Assembly (NCBI GenBank): GCA_900770725.1
Contig: CAAGLL010000028.1
Span: forward strand, 1 to 19,682
Direction of reading: 5' to 3'
Source: an uncultured Succinivibrio sp.
Lineage (GTDB): Bacteria > Pseudomonadota > Gammaproteobacteria > Enterobacterales > Succinivibrionaceae
Length of the DNA stretch: 19,682 bases
Positions 14,095-19,682 of this stretch are shown piece by piece. The notes below the pieces were generated by a model, which was not told the DNA's origin, made no database searches, and was given only the letters and a program-made list of their open reading frames with translations. The translations under genes were made by a program, and so were the position numbers. The stretch's first letter is position 1. Every line of letters begins with the position of its first letter.

Positions 14095-15102
14095 ATGAAA
14101 AAGAGGATCCTGGAGAAAGGCGGGCTTGAGGTTTCGGCGGTAGGGCTTGGGTGCATGGGCATGAGCCACGCCTATGGAAAGCCGCTTGATGCGAGGCAGG
14201 CGCGCGAGGTGCTGTCAGCAGCGCTTGATCTTGGCTACACCTGCTTTGACACCGCCGAGATCTACGGCTCGAGCGATGATCCGGACCACAACGAGAGGCT
14301 CATCGCCGAGGCCATCGGCAGCCGCCGCAATGAGTTTGTGATCTCCACGAAGTTTGGGATCTGCTTTGACGAGAAGGCCCCGGGGGCCATCAAGCCGCTC
14401 GTCTGCGACTCAAGGCCGGAGGCCATCAGGCGCTCGGTCGAGGGATCGCTTGAGCGACTTAAGACCGACCACATCGACCTCTACTACCAGCACCGCGTCG
14501 ACCCCAAGGTCGAGCCGGAGGTGGTGGCAGATGAGATGTCAAAGCTCATCGCCGAGGGCAAGATCCTCTACTGGGGCATCTCCGAGGCGCTGCTTGACTA
14601 CATAGCTCGCGCCGACAAGGTCTGCCATGTCGAGGCGGTGCAGAGCCGCTACTCGATGATGGCAAGGCAGAACGGGGAGATGTTCGATGAGCTCAACAGG
14701 CTTGGCATCGGCTTCGTCGCCTTCTCGCCGCTTGCCAACGGCTTCCTCTCGGGGGCCTATGGCGAGAACTCGAAGTTTGACAAGTCGACCGACTTCCGCG
14801 CCAGCCTCGCGCAGTTCCAGCCTGAGGCTGTGCGCAAGAACCAGGAGCTCCTGGGCTGGCTTGAGGAGCTGGCGCAAGCCCATAACGCGACGCGCGCCCA
14901 GATTTCGCTGGCCTGGATTCTCTGCAAGAACCCCTCGCTCGTGCCGATCCCCGGCACCACCAAGATCCAAAGGCTTAAGGAGAACGCGGGCGCGTCCGAG
15001 ATCGAGCTTTCATCTGATGAGGTTGCCGAGATCGACAAGCGGCTCTCCGAGATCCCCATGAGCGAGGTCTTCACCGGGGTGAAGAGCGGCAGCGGGCATT
15101 GA
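14095..15102 (+). CDS. Aldo/keto reductase, 335 aa
   Basis: An NADPH-dependent aldo/keto reductase with a (beta/alpha)8 barrel, full length at 335 residues. I start it at the ATG at 14095, behind GGAG, because MKKRILEKGGLEVSAVGLGCMG is the usual family N-terminus; the frame is open upstream to 13975. The catalytic tetrad is complete: D52 and Y57 (FDTAEIYG), K86 (STKFG) and H133 (YYQHR). The C-terminal cofactor segment VPIPGTTKIQRLKENAGA is intact. The W-G-I-S-E and Q-S-R-Y-S motifs place it with the AKR11/AKR13-like open-ended branch (YajO/Tas-like relatives). Substrate unknown. It is the first plus-strand gene of a cluster with a second AKR and the decayed flavodoxin/esterase locus. Confidence 0.92.
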   Translation: MKKRILEKGGLEVSAVGLGCMGMSHAYGKPLDARQAREVLSAALDLGYTCFDTAEIYGSSDDPDHNERLIAEAIGSRRNEFVISTKFGICFDEKAPGAIKPLVCDSRPEAIRRSVEGSLERLKTDHIDLYYQHRVDPKVEPEVVADEMSKLIAEGKILYWGISEALLDYIARADKVCHVEAVQSRYSMMARQNGEMFDELNRLGIGFVAFSPLANGFLSGAYGENSKFDKSTDFRASLAQFQPEAVRKNQELLGWLEELAQAHNATRAQISLAWILCKNPSLVPIPGTTKIQRLKENAGASEIELSSDEVAEIDKRLSEIPMSEVFTGVKSGSGH

Positions 15103-15109
15103 TCTCAGG

Positions 15110-15142
15110 AACCCTGCTATAACTCAAAGTTATAGCAGGGTT
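15110..15142. repeat. 15-bp perfect inverted repeat, 3-nt loop
   Basis: AACCCTGCTATAACT (15110-15124) and its exact complement (15128-15142) flank CAA. It begins 7 bp past the AKR stop codon. No T-tract follows on either strand, so it is not a standard intrinsic terminator. It could be a transcript-end hairpin, an operator for the second AKR, or a small repeat-element relic. Confidence 0.7.
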
Positions 15143-15231
15143 CAGAAATTGGCAATATGCGCCTGCGAGATTGGATCGTAGGATTTACACAGGAATCAGG
15201 AATCAGCGGCCTCCTTTGAAAGGCAGCCTTG

Positions 15232-16101
15232 ATGGAGCAGCACAAAATGTCAGCATCAATCGAGCAGTTCAAGCTTTCAAACGGCGTCGAGATCCCCGCG
15301 CTGGGACTTGGCACCTACGCCATCGCCCCGCGCGACGCCGAGAAGGCGGTCGAGAGCGCCCTGCGCGGCGGCTGCACCATCATCGACACGGCCAACGCCT
15401 ACATGAACGAGATAGCCGTGGGCCGCGGGATCAGGAACTCGGGCGTCGCGCGCGACAAGATCTTCCTGTCAACGAAGCTCTGGGTCACCGCCTACGAGAA
15501 CCACAAGGCGGTTGAGGAGACCTTGGAGCGCCTCAAGACCGACTACCTCGATCTGCTCTTCATCCACCAGCCTTCGGGCAACTGGCTTGCAGGCTACAGG
15601 CACCTTGAGAAGGCCTACAAGGACGGCAGGATCCGCTCAATCGGCATCTCCGACTTCGAGGAGGAGCAGCTGGACGAGCTGCTCGCGAAGGCCGAGATCA
15701 AGCCGCAGGTGATCCAGCTTGAGGCCCATCCGTTCTGCACCCGCGCCGACTACCGCCCGCGCCTTGAGAAGGAAGGACTCACCCTCATGTCCTGGTACCC
15801 GCTGGGGCACGGCGACAAGTCGCTCGTTCAGCACCCGCTCTTCAAGGAACTTGGCGAGAAATACCACAAGACCTCGGCCCAGGTGATACTGCGCTGGCAC
15901 ACCCAGATGGGCTTCATCGTGATCCCGGGCTCCAGGAGCGCCGAGCACATCCGCGACAACGCCAACATCTTCGACTTCAAGCTCACCGCAGACGAGATGG
16001 CCGAGATCGCCAAGCTCGATGGCACCAAGCGCTACTACATCCCCGATCCCAAGGTCGTGGCAAGCTACGCCAACTACAAGCCCGACTTCTACAACGACTA
16101 A
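15232..16101 (+). CDS. Aldo/keto reductase, DkgA/AKR5-like, 289 aa
   Basis: A second AKR, from the shorter AKR5-type branch that includes 2,5-diketo-D-gluconate reductase. FKLSNGVEIPALGLGTY is the standard family start. The catalytic tetrad is complete: D52, Y57 (IDTANAY), K82 (STKLW) and H112 (FIHQPSG). The NADPH-binding end is present (VIPGSRSAEHIRDNANIFDF). Two starts are plausible: ATG 15232 (AAAGG 8 nt upstream) and ATG 15247 (GGAG 9 nt upstream). It shares only the fold with the AKR upstream, so this is not a recent duplication. It probably reduces small aldehydes, ketones or methylglyoxal-like compounds; the substrate is not readable. Confidence 0.9.
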   Translation: MEQHKMSASIEQFKLSNGVEIPALGLGTYAIAPRDAEKAVESALRGGCTIIDTANAYMNEIAVGRGIRNSGVARDKIFLSTKLWVTAYENHKAVEETLERLKTDYLDLLFIHQPSGNWLAGYRHLEKAYKDGRIRSIGISDFEEEQLDELLAKAEIKPQVIQLEAHPFCTRADYRPRLEKEGLTLMSWYPLGHGDKSLVQHPLFKELGEKYHKTSAQVILRWHTQMGFIVIPGSRSAEHIRDNANIFDFKLTADEMAEIAKLDGTKRYYIPDPKVVASYANYKPDFYND

Positions 16102-16165
16102 GGGCGCAGGAAGGACAAGCAGTGAGGCCCGGGAGATCCACGGGCCGCAGCTTCAGGAGGCAGCC

Positions 16166-16273
16166 ATGGAAGGCAAGGACGTTTTCACGGTCTACTTCTC
16201 CCACCCAGGGGAGAACTACTCGGTGGGCAATATCGAGATAGGCAACACCCGCAGGGTGGCCGAGGCGAACTAA
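16166..16273 (+). pseudogene. Flavodoxin gene fragment (first 35 codons)
   Basis: AGGAGG stands 5 nt before the ATG, and the 35 codons read as the N-terminus of a long-loop-type flavodoxin: VYFSHPGENYSVGNI, then GNTRRVAEA, which is the usual S-x-x-G-E-N-Y...G-N-T-x-x-V-A pattern around the FMN phosphate loop. TAA at 16271 ends it exactly where similarity stops. About 110 or more residues of flavodoxin are missing. The good RBS shows the gene was once functional; the peptide made now could not bind FMN. Confidence 0.8.
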
Positions 16274-17155
16274 AATGCCGCAGGCGTCGGTGCCAAGGTA
16301 ATCGCGATGATGTCCTCGCACGAGGCCGACGGGCTCTTAAAGCGCGGGATCATAGAGTCGGGCGCCACCGACGAGATGGGCAGGCATTTCACCAAGAAGA
16401 GCATCAGCCAGGCCGTAGCCGCGGCGATCCTAAAGCGCCTTGGGATCAAGCCTGGCGAGCTCTCCAAGCTCAAGGATGTCTCCGGGGAGGCGCTCGTGAA
16501 CGCCGCCTTCGAGGGCCAGCACGATGCCTCCGTCGAGCACATGATCCCGATCTCCATCGGCAAGGGCTACGCCTCCGAGTGGGAGCCCGTGGTGGACGGG
16601 GTGTTCCTCAAGCAGGATCCGGAGGACCCTGAAGGCTTCGCCAAGGGCGCCGAGCGCTACGGCATGCTCATAGGCTCCAACCTCACCGAGTGGAACACCA
16701 TCATGCCCAAGGAGCTGCGCCACAAGGACACCTGGCGCCTGCGCGAACTCTACGCCAAGGCTTTCCCCGATCAGGATCCCAAGGGAGCCGCGGACTTCGA
16801 TGCCCACCTGAGGCTGCCAATCCGCGAGATCACGGCAGCGAGGGCTGGTCTAGGAGGCAAGGCGGTCTACAGCTACGTCTTCACGAGATCCCAGGGCAAG
16901 TCCGGGGTGCCGCACAGCGCCGAGATCCCCTATGTCTTCGGGCACAAGGACGACGACGTATGGATGTCGCGCACCATTGAGGATCTCTGGGGCTCGTTCG
17001 CCCGCACCGGCGTGCCTTCCGCCAAGGGGATCCCGCAGTGGGAGCCCTACACCCGCAAGTCCGGGGCGGTAATGATCCTCGACCACCGAAGCTATGTGGC
17101 GCACCACCACGACGAGGCGCTGCTGCGCTACATCGCCCCTGACCGCACGTTCTGA
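16274..17155 (+). pseudogene. Carboxylesterase type B, 3' fragment
   Basis: An open frame, in the same frame as the flavodoxin fragment, matches the C-terminal half of type-B carboxylesterases: AKVIAMMSSHEADGLLKRGIIESGAT directly follows where the GESAGG nucleophile elbow should be. Counting from the ATG at 16307, the acid residue (LIGSNLTEWN, E128) and the catalytic His (VPHSAEIPYVFG, H203) survive, as does the W-x-x-F-A-R-T-G-x-P segment. The N-terminal half, including the oxyanion hole, is absent, and the Ser position reads N-A-A-G. The ATG at 16307 has no RBS. About 280 residues remain of a usual 500 or more, so it is almost certainly inactive. Confidence 0.82.
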
Positions 17156-17161
17156 CAAAGC

Positions 17162-17195
17162 CAAGGCAGGATGGGCAGGCGTCCCACCTGCCTTG
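17162..17195 (+). terminator. Hairpin after the esterase fragment
   Basis: CAAGGCAGG (17162-17170) pairs with CCTGCCTTG (17187-17195), with inner TGGG/CCCA pairing. It begins 6 bp past the stop codon, with only CGCCATCCCCTTCTT after it. With the next palindrome it forms a tandem hairpin end. Confidence 0.5.
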
Positions 17196-17211
17196 CGCCA
17201 TCCCCTTCTTG

Positions 17212-17238
17212 AAAACGTGATCGGCCGATCACGTTTTT
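17212..17238 (+). terminator. Palindromic intrinsic terminator
   Basis: A perfect 26-bp palindrome with AAAACGTGATCGG as its left half (17212-17224) is followed by a fifth T at 17238. The A-rich left arm means it can also work as a terminator on the other strand. It separates the AKR/esterase cluster from the hicB-like gene. Confidence 0.8.
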
Positions 17239-17353
17239 CCTTCCGCTGTTGCAAACCGGGCCGATTTTCGATCAAATGCATGCTGATTCAACCGCCTCAA
17301 GGTAGGGCGATGCGCAATGCCGCGCCTGCGGCCTGGGGACAGAGGCTTCAAAA

Positions 17354-17788
17354 ATGGACTTGCAGGATTACCAAAACTACGCCGTGATCATCAGCGGCAA
17401 TGACAAGGACGGCTATGTGGCCCGGCTCAAGGGCATCGATGGGGCCATCACCGGAGCTGACACGCGCGAGGGCGCGCTCAAGATGGCCTGCTCGCTGGTC
17501 ACCGACTGGGCGGTCGGCTGCTTTGCATCAGGCGAGGAGATGCCCGCTGGAGCAAAGCCCGCGCCCGGCGAGGATGTTGTCAGCATCAGCGCCGATGCCG
17601 CCGCCAAGATCATGGTGCGCAACGAGATGCTGCGCAGGGGGCTTACCCTGTCAGGCGTGGCCTCGCGCATGGGGATGCCGGCATCGCAGCTCTCCAGGAA
17701 CCTGAGGCTGTCTACCTCGACCAGGCTTTCGCTCTTGGAGCGCATCTGCAGCGCCATGGGCGCGCGCATGGACGTCAGGATCTACTGA
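17354..17788 (+). CDS. hicB: HicB-family antitoxin, no HicA partner
   Basis: A 144-residue protein, the size of E. coli HicB. Residues about 8-60 are the HicB ferredoxin-like domain: YAVIISGNDKDGYVARLKGI, then GADTREGALKMACSLV, the usual G-x-T-x-x-E-A-x-x-x-A pattern. Residues about 83-144 are a C-terminal DNA-binding helix-turn-helix (LTLSGVASRMGMPASQLSRNL), as in type-II HicB antitoxins that repress their own operon. GAGG lies 8 nt before the ATG. HicA normally sits directly upstream, but the 198 bp there and the roughly 110 bp downstream hold no such gene. It may be a leftover antitoxin or a stand-alone regulator. Confidence 0.83.
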   Translation: MDLQDYQNYAVIISGNDKDGYVARLKGIDGAITGADTREGALKMACSLVTDWAVGCFASGEEMPAGAKPAPGEDVVSISADAAAKIMVRNEMLRRGLTLSGVASRMGMPASQLSRNLRLSTSTRLSLLERICSAMGARMDVRIY

Positions 17789-17845
17789 TCCTGGGACGGG
17801 CATCCGAAGGCATCAGGGGCCCGGCCATCTGATCCAGTGCAAAGA

Positions 17846-17875
17846 AAGCCCCCGTGCCTTGCGGCATGGGGGCTT
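17846..17875 (-). terminator. Terminator between hicB-like and BASS genes
   Basis: AAGCCCCC (17846-17853) pairs with GGGGGCTT (17868-17875), and TGCC pairs with GGCA inside, around a 4-nt loop. On the minus strand TTCTTTGC follows, so it best serves the BASS gene, whose stop codon is 25 bp away. On the plus strand only CTAATT follows. Confidence 0.75.
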
Positions 17876-17899
17876 GCCTAATTCACGTTTGGAAAAATG

Positions 17900-18889
17900 T
17901 CAGTCGGCGGCAGCCTGGGCGGCCTCGCCTGAAGCGGCCTTCTCGCGGCGCAGGTCGAGCCTTGCGTAGAAGTTGGCGAGCAGGGTGCCGGAGATCGAGT
18001 GCCAGACGCAGGAGACTGCGGCGGCCAGCGCGGCGTGCGGATACATGGCAAGGTGCACGGAGGCAAGGCCGGTGGCCAGGCCTGCGTTCTGCATGCCGAC
18101 CTCGATGGAGAGGGTGCGCTTCTTGGCGGTGCTCATCCCGAAGAAGCGGCCGACGAGGTAGCCGAGCAGATAGCCCACGGAGTTGTGGCAGAAAACGGCC
18201 AGGAACACGACCACGCCTGCGGTGAAGAAGTTCTTGCCCTGCAGGGAGGTCACGCCGCCGACGATGAGCGCAAGCCCGATCACGGCGACCGAGGGCATCA
18301 CCTGCTGCACGTCCTTGAAGGTCTTGGTCCTGCCGTAGAAGCGGTTGAGGAAGAAGCCTAAGGCCACCGGCACCAGCACGGTCTCAAGGATGGAGAGGAA
18401 CATGCCCGCGGCCGGGACATCGACGCGCTCGCCTGCAAGCAGGAGCATTAGGAGCGGGGTCATGACCGGGGCCAGGAGGGTCGAGGCGGTGGTCATGCCG
18501 ACCGAGAATGGCACGTCGCCGTGGCAGAGGAAGGACATGATGTTCGAGGAGACGCCGCCGGGGGCGCAGCCGACGAGGATCAGGCCAACCGCGATGTCGT
18601 TGGGCAGGTTGAAGGCCTTGGCGATGGTCCACGCCAGGCACGGCATGATGGTGTACTGGGCCACGGCGCCGATGAAGATGTCCAGCGGGCGGCTCATCAG
18701 GATCTTGAAGTTCTCAGTGGTGATGGTCAGGCCCATGGAGAACATGATGATTGCGATGATCGCCAGCGAGTAGTACCCCTTGACCCAGGAGAAGAGCGAA
18801 GGGCAGAAGTAGGCGAGCACGGCGACGGCGATCACGAAGACTGAGGTCTGCTGGGCGAGGAGGTTGCTGAATTTCTTTAAGGTTTCCAT
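17900..18889 (-). CDS. BASS family bile acid:sodium symporter-like protein
   Basis: A 329-residue inner-membrane carrier with about 9-10 helices, of the bile acid:sodium symporter (BASS) fold. The family sites are clear: FSMGLTI (50-56), GCAPGGVSSNIM (107-118) at the first crossover helix, and SIEVGMQNAGLA (261-272), whose E263 and Q267 correspond to sodium ligands in bacterial homologues. Bacterial BASS proteins carry various organic anions (pantoate, pyruvate-like acids, bile acids); none can be chosen from sequence, though panF in the same window makes a pantoate-type substrate worth testing. The tail is Ala/Glu/Arg-rich. I see no good Shine-Dalgarno before the ATG at 18889. Confidence 0.9.
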   Translation of the reverse strand: METLKKFSNLLAQQTSVFVIAVAVLAYFCPSLFSWVKGYYSLAIIAIIMFSMGLTITTENFKILMSRPLDIFIGAVAQYTIMPCLAWTIAKAFNLPNDIAVGLILVGCAPGGVSSNIMSFLCHGDVPFSVGMTTASTLLAPVMTPLLMLLLAGERVDVPAAGMFLSILETVLVPVALGFFLNRFYGRTKTFKDVQQVMPSVAVIGLALIVGGVTSLQGKNFFTAGVVVFLAVFCHNSVGYLLGYLVGRFFGMSTAKKRTLSIEVGMQNAGLATGLASVHLAMYPHAALAAAVSCVWHSISGTLLANFYARLDLRREKAASGEAAQAAAD

Positions 18890-19050
18890 AGCTGAATAAG
18901 CGAATCCTGATGTTGTTGTAAATCTTTGGGTGGAATGCGCGCTGTTGGGCCCGCGGATTGGGCTGGCGCACTCTTAGATTGCAATGGGATCCCGGGCGCA
19001 GGCTGCGCCCTGTTCCGAACCCGAAGGAAGGTAGTGGGCCCGGTTCTCGC

Positions 19051-19073
19051 TTTCCTGATTGGAAAGTTTCCAA
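19051..19073. promoter_or_regulatory. Overlapping palindromes, candidate operator
   Basis: TTTCC-TGATT-GGAAA (19051-19065) overlaps TTGGAAA-G-TTTCCAA (19059-19073). Three alternating half-sites of TTTCC/GGAAA suggest a regulator binding site upstream of the BASS gene. The binding protein is not known. Confidence 0.4.
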
Positions 19074-19317
19074 ATGCGCAACAGAATGTTTGTTGTATTC
19101 CGCTTGACGCAATACATATATTACTCCGCTTTGGCTCTTGTTGCACAAGTTTTTCACAAATTTTTGCTCAAACGCGGGCTCTACTTTATGGGAAAAAATG
19201 CCTGGCAAAGTTGATTCAACCTGTTGATGTCAAACAGGATTGCTCTTTAAATTTTCGTCAAAAATAGATTCTTGATTATGCCGTGAATTTTTTTTTCTGA
19301 AAAATCAAGAAAAAGCA

Positions 19318-19346
19318 TTGCGGATGTGGAGTTTTTACGTTATAAT
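19318..19346 (+). promoter_or_regulatory. Sigma70-type promoter
   Basis: TTGCGG (19318-19323), a 17-bp spacer, then a perfect TATAAT (19341-19346), preceded by A/T runs that could act as an UP element. The predicted start near 19353 leaves a leader of only about 16-28 nt before the candidate start codons. Confidence 0.65.
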
Positions 19347-19368
19347 TCAATCTATTATAAAATTTTGA

Positions 19369-19682
19369 ATGAAAAGCGCCATGGAAATTATAAGCCACGC
19401 CACCCAGGCAGGCAGCCGCCCCGAGTTCGAGTGCATATCCAGTGATCCCTCCATCAACGGTGCGTGCAAAATCATGCGCCTTGGCAATGCCGTGTCGAGG
19501 GCGCACTTCCGCAAGGCCCGCCAGGGCGACGCAAGGGAGGCCTCCCCGCTCGACATGATCAAGGGCCTCGTCCAGTCGGCCTTCATCGCGCCCACCCTCT
19601 CCAGGGCCTATGCCTCAAGCGAGACCGCACCGCTCATGCCCTCAGGCAGGAGCGCCGCCTGCAGCTTCCTCGGAAAGCCCGA
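19369..19682 (+). CDS. Unrecognised ORF, truncated by the window edge
   Basis: A plus-strand frame stays open from 19369 through the end of the window (at least 104 codons), with codon choice like the neighbouring genes (AAG, GCC, CTC, ATC, AGG). Two in-frame ATGs (19369 and 19381) are possible and neither has a Shine-Dalgarno; the promoter just upstream supports a real, short-leader gene. The visible part begins MKSAMEIISHATQAG and is Ala/Ser/Arg-rich, with no signal peptide, membrane helix or motif that I recognise. The ORFs on the opposite strand here look like shadows. Confidence 0.5.
   Translation, partial: MKSAMEIISHATQAGSRPEFECISSDPSINGACKIMRLGNAVSRAHFRKARQGDAREASPLDMIKGLVQSAFIAPTLSRAYASSETAPLMPSGRSAACSFLGKP

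Larger units (their letters stand above)
18890..19368. other. Long intergenic region, AT-rich towards the right
   Basis: About 480 bp without a recognisable gene. The left part is GC-rich and holds a hairpin GGGCGCA/TGCGCCC (18994-19010). The right part (from about 19080) turns AT-rich with poly-T and poly-A runs, unlike the rest of the window. It contains overlapping palindromes at 19051-19073 and a sigma70 promoter at 19318-19346. It divides the minus-strand BASS gene from the plus-strand gene at the right edge, so it should hold both promoters. Confidence 0.7.

Noticed and set aside
16019..16273. 84-codon ORF overlapping the end of the second AKR
   Set aside because: Only its last 36 codons are meaningful (the flavodoxin fragment with its own RBS and ATG at 16166). 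The rest is out of frame with the AKR gene it overlaps.
16307..17155. Carboxylesterase as an intact 282-residue gene
   Set aside because: There is no RBS at 16307, the N-terminal half and nucleophile Ser are missing, and the frame continues upstream into flavodoxin codons across TAA.
19104..19122. TTGACG followed by TATATT as a promoter
   Set aside because: The spacing is only 7 bp, far from the 16-18 bp needed.
19276..19595. Two minus-strand ORFs at the right edge
   Set aside because: They are antisense to an open plus-strand frame with normal codon use and a good promoter. They end in AT-rich non-coding sequence and have no RBS support.

Overview
This is a GC-rich chromosomal window with dense, mostly minus-strand gene packing. 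Arg-AGG, Leu-CTC/CTT and Ile-ATC codons are heavily used and intergenic gaps are short. The gene content points to a Gram-negative proteobacterium of the beta/gamma group: a yhdT-panF pair, yciB, a short ORF resembling arfA with a terminator inside it, and many Sec signal peptides. Carboxylesterase, flavodoxin and aldo-keto reductase genes, a BASS transporter and a BMP protein would suit a host-associated or anaerobic lifestyle (Sutterellaceae- or Succinivibrionaceae-like). The genus cannot be fixed from this sequence alone. I see no phage, insertion sequence, CRISPR array, tRNA or rRNA.

Layout. 1-281: non-coding, with AT-rich repeats. 282-3147 (minus): a three-gene overlapping operon, MFS transporter - small secreted 11-residue-repeat protein - second MFS transporter. 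3349-5137 (minus): yhdT and panF (sodium/pantothenate symport), overlapping by 14 bp, with a strong intrinsic terminator. 5314-6700 (minus): a secreted cysteine-rich protein of unknown function followed by yciB, then a terminator. 6833-7051 (plus): a 72-codon basic ORF with a complete intrinsic terminator inside its reading frame, the signature layout of the ribosome-rescue gene arfA.

7168-11919 (minus): three overlapping genes that read as one sensory unit. They are an ECF-S-like integral membrane protein, a 998-residue periplasmic beta-propeller/Y_Y_Y protein with a cytoplasmic HD-GYP c-di-GMP phosphodiesterase output, and a BMP-family periplasmic ligand-binding protein. No ABC transporter partners are present. 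12154-12855 (minus): an HD-domain nucleotidase-like protein with a TTG start. Its Shine-Dalgarno is one arm of a perfect 14-bp hairpin that also looks like the terminator of the upstream gene. 12937-13869 (minus): a signal-peptide-bearing protein with a C-terminal RelA/SpoT-like nucleotidyltransferase fold.

14095-17155 (plus): two aldo-keto reductases, then a decayed locus in which the first 35 codons of a flavodoxin are joined in frame, across a stop codon, to the 3' part of a type-B carboxylesterase. 17354-17788 (plus): a HicB-type antitoxin without HicA. 17900-18889 (minus): a BASS sodium symporter. 18890-19368: a long, partly AT-rich intergenic region. From 19369: an unrecognised plus-strand ORF running off the window, behind a good sigma70 promoter.

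The items most worth following are the ECF-S/propeller-HD-GYP/BMP operon, the terminator-containing arfA-like ORF, the secreted RelA/SpoT-fold protein with its HD-domain neighbour, and the hairpin-promoter-RBS overlap between those two genes.
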